Source: Neurospora crassa OR74A (Eukaryota > Ascomycota > Sordariomycetes > Sordariales > Sordariaceae). From it: DNA of 64,000 nt. Location: assembly GCF_000182925.2 (NCBI RefSeq), contig NC_026507.1:248001-312000 (forward strand). The letters are read 5' to 3'. Below are positions 48,001 to 58,375 of this stretch, one piece after another. The translations under genes and the position numbers were made by a program. The notes under the pieces are model-generated. The model saw only the letters and a list, made by a program, of their open reading frames with translations. It was not told where the DNA came from and did no database searches. The first letter of the stretch is position 1. Every line of letters begins with the position of its first letter.

Positions 48001-50609
48001 CCATCCAGACGATTGCTCTGCTGGCGCACCTCGCCTGTCATCATGAAGTTTGGGGCCCCCATCTGGTTATTGTGCCTACGAGTGTTATGCTCAACTGGGA
48101 AATGGAGTTCAAGAAGTGGTGTCCTGGATTCAAGATCCTTACGTACTACGGCAACCAGGAAGAGCGAAAGCGAAAGCGCCAGGGATGGAACAACGACGAT
48201 GTGTGGAACGTCTGCATCACCTCCTACCAAATGGTCCTTCAGGACCAACAGGTGTTTAGGCGAAGACGGTGGCATTACATGATCCTCGACGAGGCTCACA
48301 ACATCAAGAATTTCAAGTCGCAGCGCTGGCAAACCCTGCTCGGCTTCAACACGCAAGCTCGGTTACTTTTGACAGGTACTCCGTTACAGAACAACCTGAC
48401 CGAGCTGTGGTCGCTTCTTTACTTCTTGGCGCCACCCGAGAACGGCGAAGGCGGGTTCGTTGACCTCACCGAATTCCATAACTGGTTCGCTAGGCCCGAA
48501 TCTCAGATCTTGGAAAGCGGGCGTGAACAGCTGGACGACGAGGCGCGTGCTATCATTGCCAAGCTGCACAAGGTCCTTCGACCCTACCTTCTCCGTCGAC
48601 TCAAGGCCGATGTCGAGAAACAGATGCCGGCAAAGTATGAACACGTCGAGTTCTGCCGCCTCTCCAAACGTCAGCGAGAGTTGTATGATGGGTTCCTCTC
48701 CCGTGCCGATACACGCGAGACGCTGCAGTCGGGTAACTACATGTCCATCATTAACTGTTTGATGCAGCTCCGAAAGGTCTGCAACCATCCCGATCTCTTT
48801 GTGGACCGGCCCATCATGACCTCGTTCCGCATGTCGCGGTCAGTACCGGCCGACTACGAGTGGAAAGAAAAGTTCATTCGGAACAGGCTGTTGGCTACGA
48901 AGCCCATGACCACTGTCAATTTGAGCTTCCTCAACATGATTCCGACCGAGTACGAAGATCTGTCCAAGACACACACCGACCGCATCGCCCAGCTCAGCTC
49001 CCATCGTATCTTGCTCGACCTGAGGGAGGCCCAGAAGGTGCGCGCCAACAACGCCTACACCGCGCTGGACCCTTCCTCTGTCAAGTCCAACCTTGTGTAT
49101 CTTGAAAGTGCCGCCAGGTGGGGTCGGTTCGAAGAGCTGCAGCACTGTGTATACATCAATGCCCTCCGTCGCCAACAACGACCCATTTATGGAAAGCGTC
49201 TAACCGAGTTCCTCACCCTTGATACCCATCTCCGACCATACAAACCCCGACCTAGAGTGCCGGCTAAGATCATGTCCTGGTTCGAAGAGGATTCCTTCCT
49301 GCTACACAACGCCATCCCAACGCTCCAGCAACGCGCCGAATCCATGGAAATGACCATCACCAAGTTCGCCTGCGTCACTCCCGCGGTCGTGACGGGCCCC
49401 GAAATGAACCGCTTCCTCCTCGGCGAACGAGGCATCCAACTCTTTGAGGACCTCGACCTCAAGCTCTCCGCTCCCGTGAAATACGCTCCCTACATGCCAC
49501 CCCAACCTCCACCGGACCCCTGGCACGAGGCCCGCATGCGCCTGACCATCCAGTTCCCCGACAAGCGTCTCCTCCAATACGACTGCGGCAAGCTCCAAGC
49601 GCTCGACAAGCTTCTACGCAAACTCCAGGCGGGCGGCCACCGCGCTCTGATCTTCACGCAAATGACCAAAGTCCTCGACATCCTCGAACAGTTCCTCAAC
49701 ATCCACGGACACAAGTACCTCCGTCTCGACGGCGCCACCAAGGTCGAACAGCGACAGATCCTCACAGACCGATTCAACCACGACCCGCGCATCCTCTGCT
49801 TTATCCTGTCCACCCGCTCCGGCGGTCTCGGCATCAACCTCACGGGCGCCGACACAGTCATCTTCTACGACCAGGACTGGAACCCAGCCATGGACAAACA
49901 ATGTCAAGACCGCTGCCATCGTATCGGTCAGACGCGCGACGTACACATTTACCGACTAGTATCAGAACACACCATCGAAGCGAACATTCTCCGCAAAGCT
50001 AGTCAAAAACAAATGTTGGACGACGTGGTCATCCAGGAAGGAGAGTTCACCACCGATTACTTCAATCGGTTGTCGGTGCGAGACGTACTAGGGTCCAATG
50101 GCGAGGTGATCGCCAGCAACGAAGACGACGTGGCCGCCAACCTCGCCATGGATCGCGTGCTAGGTGGACCGTCGACTACCGGCGCAGGAGGCTACGACGG
50201 CACTGCCGACGGCGGCGGCGGTGCATCCCAACCCCCTGTGCGAAACGTGGGCAGGGTCCTAGAGATGGCAGAAGACAGAGAGGATGTCGACGCTGCCAAG
50301 GCAGCAGAAAAGGAAATCATGCAGGACGAAGCAGATTTTGGCGAGGCGGGAAGTACGCGCCCGGGAACGCCGGGTGATGGGCTGGCGGATTTGGATGGTC
50401 AACTTTTGGGAGGAGAAGAGAATAAGGAGGTAGAGGATGAGGTGATTGAGTATAATGCGTGGGGCGAGAGGATGCATACTATTGATGAGTACATGCTGGG
50501 GTTCATGGCCAAGGCGTTGGAAGGGACGCCGTTGGAGTTACCGCGGGACCGCAAGAAGGGAAGGGATAGGAATAGGAATCGGAAGGGGAAGGATAGCAGG
50601 AAGAGGTGA
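45072..50609 (+). CDS. swr1: SWR1-type chromatin remodelling ATPase
   Basis: An intron-free gene of 1845 residues from the ATG at 45072 (upstream in-frame codons are GTG/GCT, not ATG). SWR1 is the motor of the complex that replaces H2A with H2A.Z in nucleosomes. Order of parts: a disordered, Thr/Asp/Asn-rich N-terminus with ten Thr in a row; basic Pro-rich stretches; an HSA domain (about 420-480, RQWAHLDHLTKAMTNFRKLM) that binds actin-related proteins; long acidic Asp/Glu tracts (about 550-710) of the type that contact histones; a SNF2 ATPase lobe from about 940 with DEMGLGKT (about 969) and DEAH (about 1073); the long insertion that defines the INO80/SWR1 class; and a helicase C lobe (about 1520-1640) with STRSGGLGINLTGADTVIF and DRCHRIGQTR. 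It ends in a Lys/Arg tail. Neurospora names for this gene include crf1-1. It lies next to a heterochromatin-like RIP block. Confidence 0.97.
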   Translation: MTTMMTDSGTASDSGAGLVDSTRNDTTTTTTTTTTPGDNDADDDNTNGTTTGHHDNNETDNNSKSYSSTHHVPAIDNTSTTNANDNEDAAGFLDRDQSPLSSISSPLSEPDNFEFDTEPIPSILSPKSTTSDNHARDGETPELDEDGQPPAKRRRVRETTPHNHSRKPKPESPPWKKFEAEGPTTIITEDGRRKSGRVNPVLLGMKPSDKKVTRKAIQTSPVSNKSSASTSRKPAPASSSNSKHAPAKMPPPPPPPKAPARKSATTHETRPSASRSRRRSPSPRRPATPPKPAAVGTRRSTRQALAHSRASYDDGQLSPGASRATPRIKLKVRPPLTVIPLVHPNQANVRPKLGPTFEEYFARAHEIPVEEGGQHIPDEEPKYTDEMALQDAKVILRVEKEVEPGGLLAPDRCSAFEPEAEEEPPRQWAHLDHLTKAMTNFRKLMYREQQLHMQAAKRIAIACEAEWRRRNPQPKTAEEIELEEMEASKAKWRQVIRAFAGTWENVRVEVNRRRLVEWEAEEQRRVKAALNQAVNLSEQKLQQRQAQVDGDEITDEDEDEDDEDLASGMPSVMGDEKESDEHSDQGSDEMSDENDEDEDEDNMSSSEDDDKKSTASDEGLTQEELRAKYANLPTLGTTDETEETTKDVEMADAPAAMDGSVANDDDTSDESVDMDDDLGSSEESDDDEEEEEDDEEEEESDDEPAGLLGLFFGKSELKKLKEEAVTEEPSVEPAGDVEMTDASAALRPELQVNGHAHEAPITNGTHTNEQLASSQTEGADDEVSLLVIPNDEIAAENTQTAAEPGSGVVEKDFLTNDSSLKYPNEIVQSENQTLPAKESVEAGGDLPMVDAPSTDDLQRETAAAPSLEAPPNTRHDSQETVAATDMQSQSQTQSPKTTDTKPTDVDTPHSELAVSVQKPDSRQSSPQPTTPTVKTEIPFLLRGTLREYQHHGLDWLAGLYANNTNGILADEMGLGKTIQTIALLAHLACHHEVWGPHLVIVPTSVMLNWEMEFKKWCPGFKILTYYGNQEERKRKRQGWNNDDVWNVCITSYQMVLQDQQVFRRRRWHYMILDEAHNIKNFKSQRWQTLLGFNTQARLLLTGTPLQNNLTELWSLLYFLAPPENGEGGFVDLTEFHNWFARPESQILESGREQLDDEARAIIAKLHKVLRPYLLRRLKADVEKQMPAKYEHVEFCRLSKRQRELYDGFLSRADTRETLQSGNYMSIINCLMQLRKVCNHPDLFVDRPIMTSFRMSRSVPADYEWKEKFIRNRLLATKPMTTVNLSFLNMIPTEYEDLSKTHTDRIAQLSSHRILLDLREAQKVRANNAYTALDPSSVKSNLVYLESAARWGRFEELQHCVYINALRRQQRPIYGKRLTEFLTLDTHLRPYKPRPRVPAKIMSWFEEDSFLLHNAIPTLQQRAESMEMTITKFACVTPAVVTGPEMNRFLLGERGIQLFEDLDLKLSAPVKYAPYMPPQPPPDPWHEARMRLTIQFPDKRLLQYDCGKLQALDKLLRKLQAGGHRALIFTQMTKVLDILEQFLNIHGHKYLRLDGATKVEQRQILTDRFNHDPRILCFILSTRSGGLGINLTGADTVIFYDQDWNPAMDKQCQDRCHRIGQTRDVHIYRLVSEHTIEANILRKASQKQMLDDVVIQEGEFTTDYFNRLSVRDVLGSNGEVIASNEDDVAANLAMDRVLGGPSTTGAGGYDGTADGGGGASQPPVRNVGRVLEMAEDREDVDAAKAAEKEIMQDEADFGEAGSTRPGTPGDGLADLDGQLLGGEENKEVEDEVIEYNAWGERMHTIDEYMLGFMAKALEGTPLELPRDRKKGRDRNRNRKGKDSRKR

Positions 50610-51740
50610 TTGATTGACTGGGGAAAGCCAAAAGGAAAAAGGATTGTGTGTGTGTGTATTATACTAGACGTTTATACCATATCGACTGTTGGCGAGAAGG
50701 TAGAATGGAAGATTACATGATTGTCTCTAGACCTGGCGTAGGTAGCCACTGCAGAGTCCCGTTTGCCGTCCGGTGCAAATTCTGGTCGATGTCGCTAACG
50801 AGTGAACTAAGTGTTGGAAGGGTGGGTGGGTCGAAGCTGACGGGCTGTTAGTGCACTATCCTTTAGGCGGCGAAATCGTCCTCAAGTGCGATAGTGTTGC
50901 ATCACTTTCATTGCTTTGGTTGTTCCCATCCACGCATGTTGACAAGGGAAGGTCAGCTGGGAGATCACATCTCACGTTTTTTGATCATTTCCTCAACCGT
51001 TTGGGCTTCAGTTGTCATCGATTGATAGCACCACCGCCTCGCCGTCCCAGTGCATCATTCCCTTCCCTTCCCTCCACTTGGCAGCAAGCCTTACCCAACC
51101 CAACCCATCGCATCGCGGCTGACAGGACAAAACAGTGGAATGAATGGGTGATATGAGGTGAGACAAGCATAAGGCTGCATGGCTGCATCCCGTCCGTCTG
51201 CTCGCTGGCTGCATGACGGGCGGGACTGTCATTTCCCGCCCGGTCGGTCGGTCGGTCGGCCTCATGGGTCGCGTTCCATGAGACCATTTTTGCCCTAGGT
51301 GGTCACTTTACGCTTTGCCGGGCAATCACCGGTCATGACCTAGAGATGCCACTAGGCTTCCATCTTTCACTCCCTTCGTATCTACTTGGATGTGAATGAG
51401 GCTGAATGCCGTGGTGGGTGGGGCTGATATGGGTGTAAGTATCTAGGTAGGTAGAGGTAGGGTGTGGGTATGATGGGTGTGGGTGGGACGTACCTATCAA
51501 GTGACACCTCCAGGGACATATGTTTGGACATATGCCCACGCCCACGCGGATTGGCTGGCTCACTTGACCCTTTTTTTTTGGAATTTTAGTAGAGGTAGCC
51601 GAGCCACGGGTTGTACAACGACTGACGACTTACAGAGCGAGCGTGGTTCGAACATAACACTTTACCTAGTCAAGGTACCTACATGTTGAGGCACTGTACA
51701 CACGAACCTTTTTCAAAATCCAACCTAACCTTGAAGACGT

Positions 51741-51742
<2 letters not shown>

Positions 51743-51772
<30 letters not shown>
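51743..51772 (+). repeat. Poly-T run (30 T)
   Basis: An uninterrupted run of 30 thymines in intergenic DNA. Confidence 0.95.
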
Positions 51773-51777
<5 letters not shown>

Positions 51778-52322
51778 CGCACGGCGTCAAAATGCGGCTC
51801 GTTTTTTTGCTGGCTGCACCCTACCTACCGAACCGATGTTTGTCCCTTGTCCCTTGTTCCGCGCACACCAGACAGGCAACTTAATCCAGGCCGGGCACCT
51901 AGGCTGAACTCCATCTCCCGGTCGGCTGGCCGACCGCCTATCTGGTATCACATATTGGCATGAGGACGCAGCAAACATAACCGAACTGGTGGTTGTGACA
52001 CCGGGGTGACTAGGTATACTATCTGGAGACGGTGAGGGATGGATGGCTTTCGGTGAAAAAGTGTCAGCCACAGGACTTACACTAGGACACAGAAGGGCTT
52101 GTAGCTGTCAAGACCAGATGCCTGAGTGATGTTTTCCTCGTACAGACAGGCAGGCAGGCTAGGCCTATACCGGGGCAGGAAAAGCCAAGGTGTTCGGGTG
52201 TTGGCGTTTGACCGTTGGCGGCGGCCTCATGACACTTTGGATGACTCTGAGGTTGAGTCTGAGAGGGTCATGACCGGATGGAATGCAAATGATCAAAAGA
52301 CTTGTTGCGCGAGGGAGGTGGT

Positions 52323-52330
52323 TATATAAG
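52323..52330 (+). promoter_or_regulatory. TATA-like box
   Basis: TATATAAG, 208 bp before the ATG at 52538. It is followed by a CAA/AAC-rich leader as in many fungal 5' UTRs. Confidence 0.5.
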
Positions 52331-52537
52331 GTAATGTTGTGTTTTCATCTGTTTTGTGTCTTTTTTGTTTTCCTTCGATCGGGCAGCTTTCACAAGTCAA
52401 ACGTTCAACGAGAACCAGCAAAGCTCAACCGACCAACAACACAATACCTACCCAAACGCTCACTTGCACAAACCAAGGAAGACAAACTCAACCACGCCAC
52501 GAAAACAACAACACCTTTCCCCAACCAAAGCAAAGCA

Positions 52538-52999
52538 ATGGCCTGGTACACCACAGACTATTGCACCCTCTGCTGTCGGCACATCCCCGTCTACTCATGG
52601 TACTACCACTCCTACACCTGTCATCGGCGCACCATCACCAGCACCAGCACCAGCACCAGCGCCCACGGAACTCGGCGTTCGCACTCGCGTCACCGCCGTG
52701 AGCATGATCGTGAGCGCGATGAGTACGAGTACGAAACTACCATCCGGCGCACGCGGAGTCGAAGCCGTCATGGGTCTACTTCGTACTACTACTACCTTCC
52801 CTGGAGATATCATCATCGCCCGGCGGCTGCTCCTGCTCCCGCGCCGGTGAGATGTCCTACGCCTGCTCCTCCTGCGTTGCCGGAACCGCTGCCTTGTCGG
52901 AGCCGGAGCAGCCGTCGGAGGGGTAGTGAGGATACTACCGCTAGGGATAAGGATAGGGGGTGGAGGAGGAGGACGGTGGATATTTATATTGAGCATTAA
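52538..52999 (+). CDS. Small Arg/Ser-rich protein with Cys cluster
   Basis: 153 residues from an ATG in good context (AGCAATGG). The N-terminus MAWYTTDYCTLCCRHIPVYS continues to SYTCHRR, giving Cys-x2-Cys-Cys, about 15 residues, then Cys-His, which could bind one metal ion. A Thr/Ser run, an Arg/Glu/His-rich stretch (RRSHSRHRREHDRERDEYEY), RTRSRSRHGS and a Tyr/Pro-rich tail follow. No signal peptide or membrane helix is seen from this start. A longer frame from 52283 adds a hydrophobic stretch, but it begins upstream of or at the TATA-like box and is unlikely. I do not recognise the family. The SR/RE-like composition hints at RNA or nucleic-acid binding, as inference only. Confidence 0.55.
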   Translation: MAWYTTDYCTLCCRHIPVYSWYYHSYTCHRRTITSTSTSTSAHGTRRSHSRHRREHDRERDEYEYETTIRRTRSRSRHGSTSYYYYLPWRYHHRPAAAPAPAPVRCPTPAPPALPEPLPCRSRSSRRRGSEDTTARDKDRGWRRRTVDIYIEH

Positions 53000-53083
53000 G
53001 GGGAGTCGTTCGTTCCCTGACACCCACCCAGCCATCGACGCTCCTTTTTGGATCGACCAAATCGTTTCCGTCTTTTCCCTTGG

Positions 53084-53124
53084 ACAACAACAATAACAAC
53101 AACAACAACAACAACAACAACAAC
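53084..53124 (+). repeat. Imperfect AAC trinucleotide repeat
   Basis: About 13 AAC units with one interruption (AAT). Confidence 0.9.
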
Positions 53125-53702
53125 CAATTTAATTCGACATACAACCCGCTCGTTACCTACCTGCCGGTCGCCGTCATTGACCGTGTCAGTCTGGACCTTA
53201 GGTCGTTCGTTAAACAATACACAGAACAGCATCTCTCTTCTTCCTTTTGTTCATGTGGGGCGTTGATGTTTTGAAGGGACTGGGTAGGTACTGAAGCGGG
53301 ACACATCAGACTGGATAATGAAGTAACCATGTGATTGGAATACACTGCTTGGAATGGGATCAAGGGACAGACGGACAGACCTTGTAGTGGACAGGATGAA
53401 TGATGATGAATGAGACACGAAGGCATGGAGAATACTAGTCTAGGTAGCCCTAGCGCTTGGAATGAAACTATATTGTCATTGATATATGTAGCGTACCGCG
53501 CTTGTGACGCAGGGACATTGTGACCTTGTCGACGAACTGGAGGAGGGCCGAGACCTTTGATCAGATGAGCATACCTATGTCTCGGGTCAAAGGTTTGTTG
53601 CAAGAACAGTAGAGACAAAAAAAAAAAGACTTGGACGGTTTTTGTAAGGACAGGTCTTGTAGTAGGTTCCTGGTCCTTTGAAAGTTCATGAGAAAGAGAA
53701 GG

Positions 53703-53745
<43 letters not shown>
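53703..53745 (+). repeat. Poly-A run (43 A)
   Basis: Forty-three consecutive adenines, followed by GGAGGAGC. No retroelement sequence is recognised immediately upstream, so it is treated as a homopolymer expansion. Confidence 0.95.
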
Positions 53746-53747
<2 letters not shown>

Positions 53748-53859
53748 AGGAGCAGAGTGTCTAGACCCCCGACCCATTCTTCTCTTCGCAACTGTTGTCC
53801 GGTTCAGTGGGTTAGGGTTCAATATGGATGAACCTTGCCCAAATTGATGACAACTTTCG

Positions 53860-53974
53860 CCTCGCTCAGGACAAAATCAATGACACCCAAGTCCTCCATC
53901 CAGAACCACACCCTTTGGCCGGGTGCAACATCAAGACTGAAACTTGGGTGTCATCCATTTTGTCTTGAGCGAGG
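53860..53974. repeat. Foldback: 33-bp inverted repeat
   Basis: Arms 53860-53892 and 53942-53974 are reverse complements with 3 mismatches in 33 bp (ends CCTCGCTC and GAGCGAGG). They are separated by a 49-bp loop. If transcribed, the RNA would form a stable long hairpin. No flanking duplication was found. Confidence 0.9.
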
Positions 53975-55221
53975 GTTAGCGTCCCGGGCCTTGGCGCGCT
54001 GCGGAAACTCCACTCGTGATCTGCCGTCTTCCGAGCTGCCGATATCAATGATGGCCCGAAATTGTATATCGTCTTGTCATTTCAATTGATTTGATCCCGT
54101 CCCAACCTGCATCAGCTGCCTGTGGTCTTCACTTTACAACGTCTGTTTTCCAAATCATGTCGATTTTCTACTCCGAAATTCATTGCCTCTGAACAACAAA
54201 AGACCCTCGTCAATTTGACTATTATCGGACGCCCGCTCCGCAAAAAAAGAGTGAATACACTAGGTCTGAATCAACTTTGACCGACAAACTCCCGTTGCGG
54301 CGGTCAATATGGCTTCCCACGCCGTCAATCGACCAGAGCGAGGTCATCTTCCTAGGCAATAAACGAGGTCTTCATCTGCCGAGGCTGCACTTTCGCCATT
54401 GCAAATCATCAGCTGTCCTTAATAAATTGTCCAAGCAGAGGTCGATGACGACCGAGTTGGTCTATTCCCGATCCAGAAGGTACCAAAGCTGGGGAAAGAT
54501 AGTGCCCCGGGGCGGGGTGACCAATCGCTTGGCGATCGTTACGGCCCCGCTGTGAGCGAGCGCACTGCACCGACAAGCGATCGCCCGGGCACCTAGTACG
54601 GAAGGAACTTTTGGGGGGGCCGCTGCTATGACGGGCGCGGCAAGAGAGACGATGTCGGGAGTGTCGAGACGGAGCCATGCGGTTATGTTTTTTATTCTTT
54701 TTTTCATTTCCCCTTAACCATCTGGTCACAATGCTTCCAAGACACCTATCGCGAGATATCTGTGTTGGAATTGGGGTCTCCATCATCGCGGGGGACCCCG
54801 GCCAGATGCTTGATTCAACTTGGCAGGTCGCTTTGCCCCCCTGCACTGCCCTGCCGTGGTTACCATGACATATCCCGGCTCAAGCCCGGACGGTCAACCG
54901 TCAAGATGCGGAAGGTGGAGGATGCCCGGTTCTGCAACCCTTCCCTTCGCCTTCTCGCGTGCCACCACCACCACCACCACCACCACCACCCCAATTTCTA
55001 TTGCTCACAACCTAACTCAACCGTGGGAGGTGGTTGGCTTCCTCCAGTTGGCTCCAGTCATCGGTTACATTCCCAGCGGCCAATGGCACGGCGGATGACA
55101 ACCAGGAACGACAAGTAAAAAGTCAATTCGTGTTCCCGTCCCAACAGCTCCTTCCATGTTCGGAGAATTATACTTGGGCCAAGTGGATCTATCAAACGAT
55201 CCACGTCTGTCGGGTTGGCGA

Positions 55222-55227
55222 TATAAG
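55222..55227 (+). promoter_or_regulatory. TATA-like box of the S28 peptidase gene
   Basis: TATAAG (in GATATAAGAG), 131 bp before the start codon, followed by a CT-rich leader. Confidence 0.5.
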
Positions 55228-55352
55228 AGCGCCCGTTGGTCCCGTCACAAGTCATGGCCGCCCTCCCTTCCTCTCCTCCCACCCTCTCTTCACCCTCCCC
55301 CTTCTTGCCCTCACCTCTTGCTCCCCGCGAGTGAGGCAAGATCACCGGCAAC

Positions 55353-57110
55353 ATGAGGTTCTTCTCCGCCGCCACCGCGCTTCTAGCGGCCGCCTCCACC
55401 GCCCATGCCGCCTTCTTCAAGACCCTCGGCATGGAAATCGGCCCCATCGACGACCACATCGAGTCCCTCAACAAGCGCGCCGAAGTCGAGGGCACTTCCG
55501 GCTACGGCACCTTCGACCAGCTGATCGACCACAACACCCCCGAGCTCGGCACCTTCAAGCAGCGTTTCTGGTATGGCTTCCAATACTGGAAGGGCCCCGG
55601 CTCGCCCATCATCCTCGTCAACCCCGGCGAGCAGGCCGCCGATGGTTTCAACAAGTCGTACCTCTCCGACCAGCGTCTGGCCGGCTGGATGGCCAAGGAC
55701 ATGGGCGCAGCCGTGGTGATCATGGAGCACAGATACTGGGGCAACTCCAGCCCCTTCGACGAGTTGACAGTCAAGAATCTGCAGTATTTGACGCTGGAGA
55801 ACTCGTTGAAGGACATCAACTACTTTGCCGAGCACATTGACCTGCCCTTCGACAAGACCAACGGCAGCAAGCCTGCCAACGCCCCCTGGATCTTCTCCGG
55901 TGGTTCGTACTCGGGCGCCCTGGCCGGTTGGCTGGAGGCGCTGTACCCGGGCACCTTCTGGGCGTATCATGGCACTTCTGGTGTGGTCGAAACCCTAGGA
56001 CACTTTTGGACCTATTTCGTCCCTGTCCTGGAAGCGACGCCGCAGAACTGCACCAAGGATTTGACCGCTGTTATTGACTATGTCGATTCCGTGTTGCTGC
56101 ATGGTACTCCCAAGGCCAAGCGTGAGCTCAAGTCCAAGTTCAAGCTGCAGAACTTGACTGATGCCGATTTTGCTTCGTAAGTTGTTTTGAACTGTCTGCC
56201 AAGCAAATTGATGTTGACCAATTGTCTGCAGTGCCATTGAGAGCGGCCCCTGGAGCTGGCAATCCACCCAGTTCTACTCGGAAAAGATCACCGGTTACAA
56301 CCCTTACTACCGCTTCTGCGACTACGTCGAGAACGTCTGGCCCAACTCGACCAACAAGGTCCCTGGGCCTCTCGGTGTTGGCATCAAGAAGGCCCTCGAC
56401 GGATACGCCAAGTGGTTCGTCGAGGAATCTCTTCCTGGCACCTGCGAGTCTTCTGGCTACGACGCTTTCAAGGGCGAGGATAACGTTCTCTGCTTCCAGA
56501 ACCAGAACGCTTCCAACCCCATTTTCCACGACTTGTCGGTCGACAACGCCTACAACCGCCAGTGGAATTGGTTCCTCTGCAATGAGCCGTACGTGTTCTT
56601 TCTCCCTTTGGGGCTACCGTTCCTTTATGCTGACATGCACGCAACAGCTTCGAGTGGTGGCAAGACGGCGCCCCCCTCGGCCGCCCCTCCATTGTCTCTC
56701 GCCTCGTCGACGCCGACTACTGGCGCAAGCAGTGTCCGTTGTGGTTCCCCGCCGAGAAGGGCTCCAACGCCACCTACGGCATCAAGCAAGGCAAGCGCGC
56801 CGAGGACGTCAACAAGTGGACGGGCGGCTGGAAGCACACCAACGGCACGCGCATCATGCAGGCCAACGGTTCCCTTGATCCCTGGAGAGACGTTACCCTG
56901 TCGTCCAAGTTCCGGCCCGGTGGTCCCTTCAAGGGCAACAAGAACCACCAGGTTCGCGTCATCGAGGGCGGTACCCACTGCTCCGACTTTTACGGTCCCA
57001 ACTGGAGCGCCAACGAGGGCATCAAGAAGGTTGCAGAGGAGGAGGTTGCCCAGATGGGACAGTGGGTGGCGGACTTTTACAAGAAAAGGGGGATCACTCG
57101 GACTCGGTGA
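55353..57110 (+). CDS. Secreted serine peptidase, family S28
   Basis: Three exons, 55353-56176, 56232-56588 and 56648-57110, with introns of 55 and 59 bp, give 547 residues. A signal peptide (RFFSAATALLAAASTAHA) ends about residue 19. Catalytic residues are visible: Ser185 in GGSYSG, Asp471 in NGSLDPW and His504 in EGGTHCSD, the Ser-Asp-His order of prolyl carboxypeptidase/dipeptidyl-peptidase-like S28 enzymes. Other family marks are FDQLIDH, FKQRFWYGFQYW, MEHRYWGNSSPF and WQSTQFYSE. Many N-x-S/T sites suggest glycosylation. S28 enzymes cleave after proline; fungal members are extracellular, often acid-active, and help digest proteins. Both exon junctions are supported by restored conserved residues (FAS|AIESGPW, CNEP|FEWWQ). 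Confidence 0.95.
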
Positions 57111-57377
57111 GGGAGAGGGTTGGATGTTGCTGTACATATGAGTGTTGAGTACCTATGATTGAATGCCTTCATGTACATACCTAATGAGAGTATAAACGTA
57201 ATGATAGTATTCTTCTCGACAGCTGGTTAATATGGATGGTGGATGATGGTTGGTGATACGTGGTGACGATAGTCTGCAATTTCCAAATTATGTACCAAGA
57301 TCAAGATGGATGTCTGCAGTCAGGTTTGGGGATATGTAAACCCCAAGTCTGTGCACTTCAACCATCCAATAACAGTA

Positions 57378-57467
57378 GGGCCGCTGGTCTAGTGGTATGA
57401 TTCTCGCTTAGGGTTCAATCCTGAGCATTCTTGCGAGAGGTCCCGGGTTCAATCCCCGGGTGGCCCC
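57378..57467 (+). tRNA. tRNA-Pro (AGG) with 18-nt intron
   Basis: The acceptor arm pairs GGGCCGC with GTGGCCC. The anticodon stem is CTCGC/GCGAG with loop TTAGGG-T and anticodon AGG at 57410-57412. The T arm is CCGGG-TTCAATC-CCCGG. An 18-nt intron (57414-57431) lies one base after the anticodon, the canonical position. A run of six T at 57471 ends the Pol III transcript. Confidence 0.95.
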
Positions 57468-57470
57468 GAC

Positions 57471-57476
57471 TTTTTT
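57471..57476 (+). terminator. Pol III terminator
   Basis: A T6 run four bases after the tRNA-Pro gene. Confidence 0.8.
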
Positions 57477-57808
57477 CCCTTCTTTTTTTTTCTTTATACA
57501 CATTTTTCTTGTTTCTTCTTCTTTTCTTTCTTTCTTTCTTTCCTCTTTTACCTTTCTTTCTTTCTTCCCTTAGTAACGACGCTCATTTTATGAAAACTTG
57601 ACTTATATCGTTTTTGTCAAAGGATAGAAGAGTTGTGACATGGTTGTCCTACCTCTAAATGCGTGCGTGCAGTTTAAAGTCGGTCTATTTAGCGAATTTC
57701 TAAAAAATCGACAATCTATCTATCTATCTATTACCTTTCTTTCCCCTTTTTGTCCTTTGACTCACTCGTCTTGTAGGTACTGTACCCTCAATCAAATCCT
57801 CGCAACTT

Positions 57809-57852
<44 letters not shown>

Positions 57853-58375
57853 CGCTTTTACGTATGCTCTCCTCATCTACTTTAGCACCACGCAAAATTA
57901 TGTCCGAGGAGGATATGATGATAATGGTGTGTGTTCCTTCTCGCTCGAGGAGACATCGGAGTCGGACGAGAGTGAGGTTGGCAGGCAGAGTCGGTGGGGG
58001 GGTATAGCACATTATACCATACCAGCCAGACCCCGAGGGAGAGGGAGCACATTACGTACTGCTGGATATTTCCAAGAGGACTAGAATAAGATGATTCGGT
58101 TGCTAAGGTAACTGAAGAATGGGGCTAGATTACGATGTCTAATGCAAAGAGGCGAGAGTTTTACGCATACAGAATATGTAAATTTTTGTTGCTACCTCAT
58201 TTCATCCAACAATGTATTTCTTGTCTTAAAAGAGGCATCGTGTCAAGCTACCTATGTGATGTAATGAAAGCTTGTTCCTGGGATATGTCCCCGAAATGCA
58301 TTGAATGGTTCCTCGGCTTGAGAAGGGATCCCTGGGGTGTAGGTAGGTAGGTATGAGAAAGACCTGCCTGTCTGC
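57477..58375. other. Intergenic, pyrimidine-rich
   Basis: CTTT/TTTC tandem tracts (57519-57565), a short TCTA repeat near 57716 and a 42-base poly-T run (57811-57852). No gene is supported. Confidence 0.6.
57811..57852 (+). repeat. Poly-T run (42 T)
   Basis: Forty-two consecutive thymines, comparable to the 43-base A run at 53703. Confidence 0.95.

Larger units (their letters stand above)
50610..52537. other. Intergenic, 1.9 kb
   Basis: This is the 3' side of swr1 and the upstream region of the small gene at 52538. It contains a TG run near 50646, a GGTC tandem (51241-51259), GGTA tracts and a 30-base poly-T run (51743-51772). No gene is supported. The 5' UTR of the next gene probably starts after the TATA-like box at 52323. 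Confidence 0.55.
53000..55352. other. Intergenic, 2.35 kb, rich in simple repeats
   Basis: It holds an AAC/CAA repeat (53084-53124), a 43-base poly-A run (53703-53745), a foldback (53860-53974), a 10-unit CCA repeat (54962-54991) and the CT-rich promoter of the S28 peptidase gene. No coding frame is supported. Confidence 0.6.

Noticed and set aside
57378-57467. Reading this as a tRNA pseudogene because of 18 extra bases
   Set aside because: The extra bases lie exactly one base after the anticodon, the canonical intron site, and all stems pair.
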